From Tetmemena sp. SeJ-2015 (taxonomy: Eukaryota; Ciliophora; Spirotrichea; Sporadotrichida; Oxytrichidae), in the NCBI GenBank assembly GCA_027382625.1, contig JAJKFJ010008700.1, forward strand, positions 1-15,330: a DNA stretch of 15,330 nucleotides, given 5' to 3'. The notes under the pieces are model-generated. The model did no database searches. It saw only the letters and a program-made list of their open reading frames with translations, and was not told the DNA's origin. Shown piece by piece: positions 1 to 10,700 of this stretch. Positions within the stretch are counted from its first letter, which is position 1, and each line of letters opens with the position of its first letter. Made by a program: the position numbers and the translations under genes.

Positions 1-30
1 ATATTATCAGCTGTTACTTTCATTCTTATA

Positions 31-1857
31 ATGATAAAATTTTCTACTCACAAGTGCCTTAAATCAAAGGTATATCTCAACAGCAACTTGTGGATTTATT
101 CAATGCTAAATGCAAGGATCTTGGTATAAACCCAACCAAGGATCAGATGACAAGATTCTTTGACATCATTTAAAAATCAATGGTAAAGAATGAGAGGAAG
201 TTAAACTTAGTGGATATGAGCTTGGGAGACAATTGTCTGATTGTAGTTGGATAGATCATCCGCATGAATCAATAATTCTCAACTCTTGATTATTTAAATT
301 CAAGAATAAATATTTTGTCGTGAAATGATTTGAGAAAGAACTTCATCTCTAATGAAGGCATGAAACAATTTGTGAATTTTTTGAAATGCAACTACTCCTT
401 AGTTCACATAGATTTCGGATGCAATTAGATATCATCAGAAGGTGCAGTTGTGCTATTTGAGGCTCTTAAGTCTCACTAATCAATAATATCAGTGTCCTTG
501 GCAAATAATGATTGCTCTCATATTTTATTTTAATTTTTTAACATAATTAAATTAGATGCTATAAGAACAAGAATAAGTAAGTAGAAATTTGAATCCTTAA
601 TTTTGTATAGAATTGGAATTAAAGGTGCTCAAGCTTTGGGAGAGTTATTGCAAGAGAATTAAATGCTCTAGTTTCTAAATATAGCGGATAATTCACTTTC
701 GCAAGAAGGTCTATGCTATATTATCAGAGGTCTTAAGAAAGCTTAAAACCTGGTTTCCATAAACCTCTCTTAAAATGATATAGCTTCAAATCCAAATACC
801 TTTAATTAGATGCTCACCATTTTAATTATGCATTACTATGTTTATTTTTGGAGCCTCTTAGTCAAAAGAAGGAGTTGTGAAGTGTGAATCTTTAGAAGAG
901 TTAGTTTTGCAATCTAACCTACTCACAAATAAGAATATCGAAGAAATGACCTCTATATTGAAGAACTGTGAAAAGACAAGACTGCAAAGACTCGATCTCT
1001 CTTTCAATAAACTGAGTTGCAAGTCTCTGCTCTAGATAATTTAAACTCTTAGATCTAACTCATAACTGAAGCTTACTCATCTCTCTATGGATAAGGCTTA
1101 ACTTGAAATGGGATCACAGCAAGAGTCATACTATTTTTAATTTACTCTTCTTCTTATTTGTCAGTGAACAACTTTTGCAATTTATAGAGAGTAATAGCCG
1201 ATTACTTAAGAAGTAATAAGTCCTTGACATATCTGAGCCTAAATAATTGCGCTATAAGTAATGAACTCTCTGCTGCAATAGGAAAGGGAATGATGTAAAA
1301 CGAGAAACTTGATACGCTTTATTTAAGAGGAAATCATATTGAAAGCTTAGGAGTGGAGGACCTTATAGACTCTATGAATATGAATACAAAGATGAAACTT
1401 AAAATTCTCGATTTATCCAGCAATAGATTAAGTGTAAGTCTAAAGAAGTTATAGATAGTTTTAAATTCTTTATTAGGACGAGAGTGGATTAAAACTTGCC
1501 CCTGCGATAGCTAAGATTGATAGTCTTGAATAAGTTAACCTAAGAGACAACAATTTCGGAATAGAATGCAGTGACTCATTTGTCTTTCTAGCATAACAGA
1601 AAAAGAATTTGTGGAAACTACAGCTTGATATGAACATGATCAAATATGTTTCACTTGTTGAGATAGAAAAGATTTGCAAGAAAAATAAGAAAAATGCCAA
1701 GTTGATGTATATACCCACAATCTAAAAGGAAATCAAGATAACAAAAGTACTTCTAATCGTCACAAAGATTGAAATTTAACATTTCTACAGTTAATTAAAC
1801 ATTTTTTTTGAAATTTCATTTTTAAAAAATATAAATAGAAGTTCTCTTCTTTGCTGA
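31..1857 (+). CDS. Leucine-rich-repeat protein (RNI-like), germline copy interrupted by IESs
   Basis: About 515 aa once five IESs and two introns are removed (1548 nt, an exact multiple of three); TAA/TAG are read as Gln and the stop is TGA 1855-1857. The start is ATG 31: excising a 14 bp IES at 51-64 joins MIKFSTHK to GISQQQLVDLFNAK. About 13 repeats of the LxxLxLxxNxIxxxGxxxL type follow from residue ~40 to ~480 (for example STLDLRKNFISNEGMKQF, LDTLYLRGNHIESLGVEDL, LKILDLSSNRLSDESG). This is the ribonuclease-inhibitor-like class, usually a protein-binding horseshoe. I see no signal peptide, membrane segment or catalytic domain, so it is probably intracellular; partner and role unknown. The last ~35 residues are low-complexity, and an extra in-frame IES (1769-1807) may lie there. 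The gene is convergent with the minus-strand gene, with 31 bp between stops. Confidence 0.82.
51..64. other. IES, 14 bp, pointer CAA
   Basis: CAA at 51-53 is repeated at 65-67. Removal links the ATG at 31 to the LRR protein frame (MIKFSTHK then GISQQQ). Short IES with a short pointer, so boundaries are moderately certain. Confidence 0.6.
287..325. other. IES, 39 bp, pointer TGATT
   Basis: TGATT at 287-291 and 326-330. Unspliced, the frame meets TGA; after removal it reads STLDLRKNFISNEGMKQF, a perfect LRR. Confidence 0.88.
513..556. other. IES, 44 bp, pointer TGCT
   Basis: TGCT at 513-516 and 557-560, AT-rich between. Removal joins SVSLANNDC to YKNKNK, leaving a 20 nt exon piece before the intron at 577. 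Confidence 0.85.
577..610 (+). other. Spliceosomal intron, 34 bp, LRR gene
   Basis: GTAAGT donor and TATAG acceptor. Splicing joins YKNKNK to IGIKGAQALGELL in frame. Confidence 0.85.
782..851. other. IES, 70 bp, pointer AGC
   Basis: AGC at 782-784 and 852-854. Removal converts LSQNDIA followed by non-LRR sequence and a TGA into LSQNDIASQSKEGVVKCESL. Confidence 0.82.
1125..1159. other. IES, 35 bp, pointer GTCA
   Basis: GTCA at 1125-1128 and 1160-1163. The uncut frame ends at a TGA just after the second copy; removal gives GSQQESVNNFCNLQRVIADY. Confidence 0.88.
1434..1476 (+). other. Spliceosomal intron, 43 bp, LRR gene
   Basis: GTAAGT donor and TTATTAG acceptor. Splicing yields the LRR LDLSSNRLSDESGLKLAPAI. 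Confidence 0.85.
1769..1807. other. Candidate in-frame IES, 39 bp, pointer TTGAAATTT
   Basis: A 9 bp repeat TTGAAATTT occurs at 1769-1777 and 1808-1816 around very AT-rich DNA. The length is a multiple of three and no stop is removed, so only the repeat and composition support it; the LRR protein would shorten to ~502 aa. Confidence 0.4.
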
Positions 1858-1888
1858 TCAATTTGAAGGTTAGCATGTTAATTTGCCT

Positions 1889-4459
1889 TCAATTAGCTCT
1901 TGCTCTCAACTCGATCATGTGACTTGATACTCTCTCCTTTCTCAAATTAAGATATTCAAGTGAAAAAAACAAGTATGTTGGATTTTCTCCTTTCTTTGAA
2001 GATGATTTCAGGGTCCTATTAGATCCAATGCCTGCAATTCCATTAGCTATCGGTAGAGGATTTTCCTTGCTCAATGATGATTTCATAAAGGAGCTAACTG
2101 CTGTTCCTGCCCCTAAACTTTAAGTATTTATTTTAGAAGCTTTAGGCTTTGGGAAAGGATCTTCATCAGTTTCATCTGATTCCTCTTATATCATTTAAGG
2201 CTTTCTTTGCTTCTAGCTAATCTTAGGATTGCTATTTATAATTTTTTGATTCTTTTAAGGGAAAATTGGAGAAGGCTCTCTTCTTTCTGGCGCTTGAATT
2301 GTACTTGGCTATGAAAGCTGCTTGAAATTACAAAATAAAATGAGGATATTTATTTCCTACCAGAGACCAAAGCCCTAGTAAAACATTTTGATATTTCCTT
2401 CATCTTCTCATTCAGCAGCAATTTAAATGATTAACATACTAGTAAAGATTAGAAATAAGAAATAATGGAAAATTAAAAAGCTTCATAAGCTTTTTGGGTC
2501 TTGGAATCTCAGAGGGCTTTTTATCTGTTTGATTGTGCTACCTTTTTCGTATTCAAAGAAATTATCAATCACTCCCTTCAATTTCTCTGAACGTTTATCC
2601 CTCTGACTTATTTGAGATAGTGCTTACAGTTCTCTTCTAAATTTTTAAACCCTTACAAAAGAATAAAAGTTGCTAAACCTAGATAAATTAATCTCTACTC
2701 TGTTAATCTTCCTACGAGCTTGAGGATTTAAGAAATATCATTGATACCAAAGGGCTTCCGTCCTTAGATATTTTAATTGACTAATTGTTTATTCAGCAGT
2801 AATTTACCTATGTCAAAATTTGACACCATTTCTGGAATGTTCATAAATTTGTCTCTGCTAAAACCTCTTCCAACACCAGAATTATCAATATCACCTCCAA
2901 AGTGAACAGCCAAATTTTAAGAAGTTAGAGATCCACTCGTATTAATTTGAAACACCCTTTGGCCAGGATTCTCATATATCTTTAAAGCTGCAGGATTCTT
3001 CTCTTTGAAAAAATTTATTTCAGCTGATTTGTAGAAAGATTTCTTCTTTGACTGCTGTACCTTCTCAATCAAATAATTATCTGAGATTTGAGTTGGCACC
3101 TTGAATCTGACATTTTGAGTTTGAGGTAGCTATGTTCCAGGAACAAAGAACAAAGCTGATTGCTGTGGCATCTCTTTTTTAATTTTAAGAATGTCATTTA
3201 CCTTCTACATGTCCCCATTTTCAATCTTGACTCTTGTTGGGATGGCTGATGAAATCTAGCTCTTTCTATCTCTTTCTCTGCTCTCAGTGTAGGCCTTTAA
3301 ATCATCCTTACTCTCTCTTACTCTGCTAAGGAATTTCTAAGTTTGAGAAGTAGGGAGTCTCTTCTTTTAGTAGTTGCTGAGTGTATCCCTTAATGAGATC
3401 TGATCTTCCTGCTAAGTTGTGCCCTTGAGTGTCATTATCATACCTTAGATTGATTTGTAGTTCCTCAGCGAGTTAGAACTCTAAAGTTTTTAAGACCATA
3501 TGCTGTCCTGTCTTGAATAGGCATCAAATTCCCTCTGGCTCATTTCTCTCAAAAAGTTTCTTTTCCTTTAAAGATCCTCCTCAAAACAAACTTAAAAAGA
3601 TAAGTAATTTCTCAAGCTTAGGGGAGTAAGGTTTTTAATTTAAATTTTAAGTTCATATTCATCTTATTCTTTAATGGGAACTTAGTCCCAAGGTTAATCA
3701 TTAGGCCCACTAGTACCAACAAAAGGTACTTCAGTTTAGCTTGAAGGCACACGACTGTATCCACTCTTAATGATGGTCAGTTATCTAAACGGAGTATCGT
3801 ATAGCATCTTTGAATTTAGAGGCTCAAACGATTTCAGTGACTGACTCCTCATTATAGCCTTGGTCCTATCAATCTCGTTCTTTAAGTTGTACTTCAAGTC
3901 TTGACTCTTTTCCACTGATTTCTCCCGTGGTTTCAACCAAGTTTTTAAGTTGCCTCTATTTAAACAAAGACGCAAATGCTATAAAGTCCTAAGGCATTTA
4001 ATTTGGATCGAAGTCTGTGTATTTATTGTTTGCGAGAAAGTTATCTCGGTAGCGCTCTTGCTCCTATAATGCTCGATCCTTAGATAGTATCTAGGTTTTG
4101 ATGATCAAATTTCTTCTTCCAAAGAACTTGCTCGGGTCCTCTTCTCTATGCTCAAAAGGTTTGTTTGTGTATTGCTAACTCCCCATAAAATAGTCTAAAG
4201 CAAAATCTTAAAATGAAAGTTCGATTGTGTGGAGGGAAATGAAAAAGCAAAATTGTTGAGTTAATTACGCTACTAGAAGGCATCCTTTTCATCGTCAACT
4301 CTTTTGAGCCATTCTTGTCTGCGAGAGTTGGCATTTGCAGCTAATGATTCAGTTATAGCTTATCTTTTCTTCTCCTATAAACACTTTAGACTCTAATATC
4401 TTTTCTTTTGTTTACTTTTTATATTTGCTTTATTTTATCCTTTTAACTCGGCTGAACAT
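1889..4459 (-). CDS. Unrecognised Lys/Gln/Ser-rich protein, germline copy interrupted by IESs
   Basis: About 765 aa after removal of five IESs and one 62 bp intron (2298 nt). It starts at ATG 4459-4457 and ends at TGA 1891-1889; TAA/TAG read as Gln. I do not recognise the family. The N-terminal ~150 residues are highly charged and probably helical (SRRQEWLKRVDDEKDAF, SKDRALQEQERYRDNF). The middle is polar and rich in Lys, Arg, Ser and Gln. A segment near residues 470-510 (NPAALKIYENPGQRVFQ, LAVHFGGDIDNSG) looks more globular. The C-terminal ~200 residues are low-complexity with an acidic patch (EESDETDEDPFPKPK). No signal peptide or membrane segment is visible, so a cytoplasmic or cytoskeletal protein is a guess only. 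It is divergent from the giant plus-strand gene (275 bp apart) and convergent with the LRR gene. In-frame IESs in the low-complexity parts could have been missed. Confidence 0.75.
2332..2360. other. IES, 29 bp, pointer GTA (minus-strand gene)
   Basis: In minus-strand order GTA lies at 2360-2358 and 2331-2329. Removal shifts the frame from TRALVSG to NFKQLSQPSTIQAPERRE, the frame that runs to the terminal TGA. Confidence 0.78.
2416..2512. other. IES, 97 bp, pointer CTGA (minus-strand gene)
   Basis: In minus-strand order CTGA lies at 2512-2509 and 2415-2412. Removal eliminates an in-frame TGA and joins IKQIKSPL to NEKMKEISKCFTRALV. The insert contains a perfect 9 bp-arm hairpin at 2475-2495. 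Confidence 0.75.
2475..2495. repeat. Perfect inverted repeat, 9 bp arms, 3 nt loop
   Basis: AAAAAGCTT at 2475-2483 and AAGCTTTTT at 2487-2495 around CAT. It lies wholly inside the proposed 97 bp IES and so should be absent from the somatic genome. Confidence 0.85.
2729..2742. other. IES, 14 bp, pointer AAT (minus-strand gene)
   Basis: In minus-strand order AAT lies at 2742-2740 and 2728-2726. Removal shifts GRKPFGIN into PQARRKINRVEINLSRFSNF, which then runs without a stop to the next IES. Short pointer, so exact boundaries are modestly certain. Confidence 0.65.
3937..3967. other. IES, 31 bp, pointer TTG (minus-strand gene)
   Basis: In minus-strand order TTG lies at 3967-3965 and 3936-3934. 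The uncut frame meets TGA; removal joins QDFIAFASL to KPREKSVEKSQDLKYN. Confidence 0.75.
4207..4268 (-). other. Spliceosomal intron, 62 bp, minus-strand gene
   Basis: On the minus strand it starts GTAATT and ends TTTTAAG, and is pyrimidine-rich. Phase-1 splicing joins KDAFQQ to HFALDYFMGSQQYTNKPF. Confidence 0.8.
4405..4444. other. IES, 40 bp, pointer AAAAG (minus-strand gene)
   Basis: In minus-strand order AAAAG lies at 4444-4440 and 4404-4400. Removal joins MFSRVK to RYQSLKCLQEKKRQAITES. Other AAAAG copies nearby (at 4419-4415 and 4368-4364) also restore the frame, so the exact extent is ambiguous (25, 40 or 76 bp). Confidence 0.6.
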
Positions 4460-4734
4460 CTTCTGAGGCTCTTTTCTTAAGAATGAAACCACTTATAAAA
4501 CACATATAAATGAATAAGAGTAAGATAAACTTATCATCTTAGATGGAGAGTCAATTATAATTTTATTTTAAAAAAGTAATCTTCTTAAACTATTAGAGAA
4601 TGGAGATATTTCACTAAAATCTGTTTTAAAATAATAAATTTAGCTTTGAAATAATTTTTTAGATTGAGTGGGAAAAAGCAGCCAGTATCATCTAAATTAA
4701 ATAAATTTAAGAGAGATAATGCTTCTTAATTATA
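4460..4734. other. Divergent intergenic region
   Basis: 275 bp, strongly AT-rich, between the start codons of the minus-strand gene and the giant plus-strand gene. It should hold both promoters and 5' UTRs; I see no clear box. It is open on the plus strand, but the sequence does not look coding. Confidence 0.6.
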
Positions 4735-7700
4735 ATGGAGGGCAGAGTGTACTTTCACCTCGGACTCCATAGTTTCTCTAAAACAAGTTTAGAGTCAAAT
4801 ATTTTGAACTTTTTCTGGCTTTTCTGTCTCTACTATCTCTTTTTCAAGAATCTTGGTCCTTGATAAGAGTGCAGGTCAACTAAAGAACAGACCTACTGAG
4901 TTTAATTTTAAGATTTAATTAATTAAGAGTTATGATGATGACAATACCGATCTACATGCCTATTTTGATATTGGCTATGATAAGCAAGGGCAAATGATCC
5001 AAGCTGATTCCTTATACACTTACCATTTATATTTATTTTACCATTTCTCAAAAATATGTAAGATAACACACCTTTCAACTTCAAATAGCGCAAAAGAGTG
5101 AATCAATTTGTTTAAAATTATATTTTTAGAGTGCCAGCAGATACTATACACAAAAGAAAGCTATAATCTTATTTAAAATTTATGATATAAAATAAAAATA
5201 GTTCGTTAGGATTTCTCACTCGACGGGAGTTCCTGAATAGGTAAGTGAAAGTTTAAAAAAGCTAAATCTTAATTTATATTTTGGCAGGGGCAAGAGTAAC
5301 TATTTTTAGATTTATGGGAATGTGCAGCTTTACAACTACGAGATTTACGGATTGTGCACCTATAACGGAAATCTAGACTACATAGTGGGTCTAGATATTG
5401 CCTCAAATGAGGTGAGAGTTATGAGGATCTACAATGACAGTACTAACACTCAATATGTCTATGACCAATTTTTATTAAAAATAATTTAATAGAATCTTTA
5501 TATTCTAACTGAATTTATTTGCAGAATGCAAAATTATTAAAATTATCCGTTCTCAAAAGAGGAAATTTATAAGTCACATAATAGCAAGGAGAGTTTTAAA
5601 TTAGTTGCTTTCATTTACCCAAAAACATTGATTTTATTTCAGTAAGGTAAATATTTGTTTATTTTAGATTGACTATAAAGTGGTGGACAAAGATAGCTCG
5701 CAAACAAAATTAAAAGGCACTATTTTTGCGGATTGCCAATATCAGGGTCAATTTCTCTCTAAGTCCTATTACACAATAGGCATAGCTGGCACTTACTTTC
5801 ACACTAACTAGATATCAAGCTATTACTTAGCCAAGTTTAGCACTAAGTACAACTTCACAGAATATTTTATAATCTCTGAAAATCCCTAAATAATGGAGTC
5901 AGCCAGAGGCGTCAAAGTGGATATAGACAATAAAATGATCTACCTTGCAGTAGAAGTAAACAAGCAGAAGTATTTCAATAGAACTGTCTATGCACCAGGC
6001 CAGTTACCAGGAGTAGATAATGCTAACGTAGCCATTTTAATTTCTATAATAATTAATTTGATATCATTCATGGATACTCCTGGACTCATGGAGTAAGAAC
6101 TTGGACTACTCTCATTGGAAACCCTAAATATAAATTTATAAATTTATGGAATTATTTGAATATACTGATGCATTTGGAAGGATGAAGAATTATGGAAATT
6201 ACCTTTACGTTTTCCTAAATTCCTTCTCTGAGGTTTACTCTACAAACACGAGTTAAACTGACATTTACTACTATAGAATAAGAGCCTCTAATGGATTCAT
6301 CGAGGCTCATTAGGTTTTTGGATCTCCAACTGACGACAAAATTTATGATCTAGAGATAACTTTTTCAGGGATTTATGCTCTTGCGCAGATAGGAGACTAT
6401 TTTTTGCCTCACAGATACAACGATAGATACTGGGGCACTCGATCTTAACAATCTAACCTAGTAGTAATTTGGATGAGTCTCTTATAATTTAAAAGTATAT
6501 TTAAAGTTTCTCACAGACTTCATTTACGATATAGAAGGCTTCGCCCTGAATGAGATTGACAGCCCTTATCCAATTAAGCTACTTGTTCCAAGAACTGTTG
6601 GAACAACCCAATTCTTTGCATTTGTAGCTCCCAGAACAAATTCAGACATAGATCTCAACGGTGGTTTCTTGATTACATATCTAGAAGACAACAATCTAAT
6701 ATTCTCTCAAAATATTGGATGTGGTGATAGTTGCTCAAAATGCTCTCCCTTAGATACATCAGTATGCATAAAATGTGCAACTGGCTACTCAATGTTTGAA
6801 AATAATTGCTTCTCTGATGGTTGTCCAAACTTTTCCTACCTAGTTTTCGATGACTTGACTCAAACATCTCTAAACTTCTGCAAGAGATGCCACTACACCT
6901 GCAAAACTTGCTCAGGCCCAAACTCTGATTAGTGTTCTAGCTGCTGTACTGATAATACTTGTGGTCCTATATACAACAGATAACCAAATTTAGGAAAGTG
7001 CCCTTGTCCTGCTGGATATGTTGACGTTAATGGCATATGTCAAATCAGGTGCACTCTCAATCTTGCAGGAAAGAGCAATGAGCTTTGTTATCCTTAATGT
7101 TTTAGGATTTAATATTTGCTTCTTTCAATTTTGATGTCCTGGAAATTCTTATCCAAGTATCTAGTACGATCAAGCTTAGGCTCAGGAGAGATCTCAATAC
7201 GATTCTTCATCTGTAACTGACTGTTCTCAATCTTACTAAACTTTGAATTCCATTTAATCTAGAGCCTGTAAGATTATCCATAGTTTGAGTTTACCATCTC
7301 CAATTCTTTGCAACTGGAAAGGGTCTTCCAGTTTAGGGACAGCCTGATCTGTCTTAAGTTCCTTAAAACTTAACAATATCATTTTGGGTAAGACCCATAG
7401 CTTTGAACTCCCCAAGTTATTTCTTCAATGTCTACAATCGAATCTCAGTTAGAGCAGTCAGCTCAACTCAAAGAATATTATGTTAAGGTATAATTAAAGA
7501 GTTTTCTATGCTTACAGAACTGGACCTTCAACTACTCTCGAGCCAACTACTTACACTAATGATGCAAAGTAGAGAGTAATTATAGGCAGCTGGAATTTTG
7601 TCGCTGTTTCCTAAAGAGAATTCTTATCTGGCAACATTCAAAAGTATGAGCAGTTACTTGCAATAGGCACAACCGCGGGAGGTGTTCAGTAAGCTGGCTA

Positions 7701-10700
7701 CGGCAACACTGTCTCAGTTGTGCGATACCCTTACTTCTCAAGCAATATTTATATAGGAGGCTATTCTGATCAAAGCCCTCAAAGCTTCACAGGGTACTTG
7801 AAGGAATTTAAATTCTTCACAAAGTTCCATGGACTAGCTCAGCTATAGGATGAAATGCTGCGAATGTACAGATTTTACTCCTATGATGATCCAAACCTAG
7901 TGGCTTATTGGAAGTTCAACGAGACATACACCTCAAGTGATGTCTACTATGTGATAAATGACTACAGTCAAAACTAAAATCAAATAAGCTATTTCAAAAC
8001 TACCAATCAAGGATATCCTTAATACACCTACGATCAGTCTGCTGCTTTGACTCTTTGTGTTTTCCATGATGTAGCTGTATGTCAAACTCCATTTTATAGA
8101 CAGACTTAACCTTACGTGGTTGATGGAAAGAGACTTACAACTGCACCAACTTTTAATCTGCCAGACTCAAATACTCTAATAAAAGGAGATGGAGATTAGG
8201 TGTGGTTCATGCCCAATAACACCAACTGCTCGATAGCAAACAGAGTTGCTTACATGACTTACTAAGGAAACTTTGTTTAAAGTTGGATTGTTCCAGATGT
8301 TACTTACAGTCCTATCTATCTTTAGTTTAATAATTTTCTTATTCAAATGAAAATCTTTTAGATGGACTTCACTACTAAATATGCTACTACATCGCAGCAA
8401 AAGATGTAGTTTTTAATGTTTACTAACAATACATAATCAACAAGCCTAAGACTATTGATCCTTCGAACAATGATGCATTTATGTCTGATGGAGTATTCAA
8501 TTATTTGAATACCTCAATTTTTAATGATATGATTTTTTATAAATACAGCAATAATTAGAACCTTTTTCTCATCGGGTGGAGATCAATCCTACGGAGATCT
8601 TATTTTAAATTTAAAAATTGTGAAAGATGTGCTGAAGTTTTCTCTAAATTGTTCAACCCCTTACACAACTGATTACGAGATGAAGAGAGACGCCAAGCCT
8701 TCTTATGGAACTCAGACAATCAAATCCTTTTCTTATTCAGGAGATTTCAATTTATGCTGGTCTCACACTTATGTCTAAGAGCTCTCTGATAGTTACTACG
8801 AATCAGTTCACGGCCTTCGCTATCGAATAGTAGGAGTGCCTTAAGTTACTCTGGATGCAGTGACCACAGCTAATATGAACCAAGACATGGTGAGGTATTC
8901 ACTTGTAGGTGGCTTTGCTGAGGGAGATAAGATTGCGTTTGCATGGAGGGGTCTCGTACCAACTGACTGTAATCCTACTAATTTTGTAGGTACTTAAACT
9001 TTGAGATAAAACTATTACTGGCCAAGTGTTTGGTTTGGCTATACATCAGGTGTTTCTGGAGTTGCTAATTACTCCATGGATACTTTGCATATGTGCTATA
9101 AATCTGCTGCATCTGACGCCCCTGATGCCTGGTCCCGTATTCCCAAGATTTCAGGTGCTTCCTACTAGATCCAGTTTATGTAATATGACTAGGTAGCTAC
9201 AAACGGAAAGTGCCCCGAGCCAATAACTTTCACTCCAACTTATGGATCCACTCAACTCTACGAGACTGACAATACTATACAATTTGTCTTCAAAAGTCAA
9301 ACTGTTTACCCTTCACTTTAGTCAGATGGAACACCAGGGAAAATCGCTTAAATTAAAGTCATTAATTTAAGCTATCTTTAGAGGAGCAATAAATCCAGAA
9401 GGTAAAATTGTGAAAACTACAACCACACTTTGGTTCAACTATGGGTTAAATGATACTTTGACTCCTAGTCCATTCTAGCAAGGAGACTTAATTTGCAGTG
9501 GTACTGGATCTTGCAGCATCATTCTTTCTTAACAAGCAAACAAAATGAAAGCTGGAGAGATATACTTCCTCTCATTCTCAATGAATATATTTATATTAAG
9601 TTAGAAATCAAAGTCTAAAAATATTCTTCAAGGAGTCATTTTCCTATAAGCCTACAGCTGCATCTGCAACCAAGTACTATCTTTTTAATGCAAAAACATT
9701 AGATACTGCTGGCGGCTAAACTACCGCTTATGATCACCTTTTCTTTTGCAGAAGCTTCTACATAAACAATTCAACTCAGATGATTAATGGAAGAACATTT
9801 ACCATTCAAAGTTATGATAAAAATATTATAGAGAGTTATTTTCCATGACTGGACTAGACTTGTTGAGCAAAGTCATAAATGCAAAGCTTTCAGGCTCATC
9901 AGTTGCTTCTGCTACTTTTTCTACAAAAGCTATAAACCTCTATCTATTTCATGATATTTTAAAATTCAGATTACTATCTTACAGTCATTAACACACTTAA
10001 CACTTATTGTGTTAGCACCCCACCTGTAGCAACTGTACAATTAAGAGATGTTTATTAGACAAACTTCACTGTGAAGAATCTTGAGATTAGACAATCAATT
10101 ATCATATTGTTAGTCTTTTAATATCTTCATTCTTATAGTAGATTTTATTTTATGAAATGTTTGGTGAATGCAATGAGGGTAACTTGATGGCCAATGTTGA
10201 AGTAATCAGGGGAATTAGGGATTAGTATGGGTAGTTTACTCATCTTCGAAGTGAGTGGTAGAAGAATGTCTAAATAGGAATCATCGGTTGTGATTCAACT
10301 TGTATGTTTTGTAATGGTACTACTCCTAATAACTGCTAAAAATTTCACTCAATAAAGAGATTGGCTTATTTTCCAATACAAATGCTAGGTTTGTACTGAC
10401 ACGACATAGAAAATATTTTTAGGAGCTTGCAGCGCAAGTTGTCCAACTACTTATCCTTACTTCATCCAAAAGACTGCTATCATACAAAGATAAGAATGGA
10501 ATACCTATGAATGCCTAAGCGAATGTCCACTTGGATATAAGAATTTATTTCTACATAAATAAATATTACCCAGATCCAGTCACCATGTAATGCATGGAGT
10601 GCAATAACGATTGCCAAACTTGCGCCAGCAATAAGATTGCTAGCTGCATCACTTGTGAGCCAATCAAGTACCTTTTTAATGGAGTGTGCTTGAGTACATG

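Noticed and set aside
4501..4734. Plus-strand open reading upstream of ATG 4735
   Set aside because: With TGA the only stop, AT-rich DNA stays open by chance; composition is not protein-like.
4852..4858. 7 bp IES with pointer CTTG near the start of the giant gene
   Set aside because: It keeps a poor leader; the AGAGT and TCAA IESs together produce a proper signal peptide.
5241..5287. GT-AG intron in the giant gene
   Set aside because: Splicing puts SHSTGVPEQ out of frame with SNYFQIYGNVQ; the AAG-bounded IES 5259-5291 keeps both.
5491..5522. 32 bp IES with pointer AGAAT
   Set aside because: Same frame, but it retains AT-rich FLLKIIQQNAK; the 9 bp TTATTAAAA pointer removes this more cleanly. 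Not excluded.
5647..5667. 21 bp GT-AG intron ending TTTTAG
   Set aside because: Wrong frame after splicing; the ATTGA-bounded IES 5627-5667 restores PKNIDYKVVDK.
7488..7517. 30 bp GT-AG intron in the LamG region
   Set aside because: Splicing leads to the wrong frame; the TTA-bounded IES 7483-7511 gives RILCYRTGPSTT.
8176..8400. Minus-strand ORF opposite the giant gene
   Set aside because: A shadow of the plus-strand reading frame, with no protein-like features.
9584..9604. In-frame 21 bp IES with pointer AAT
   Set aside because: It leaves a frame that fails near 9660; the ATATA-bounded 25 bp IES restores EIYLYQVEIKVQKY and the frame beyond.
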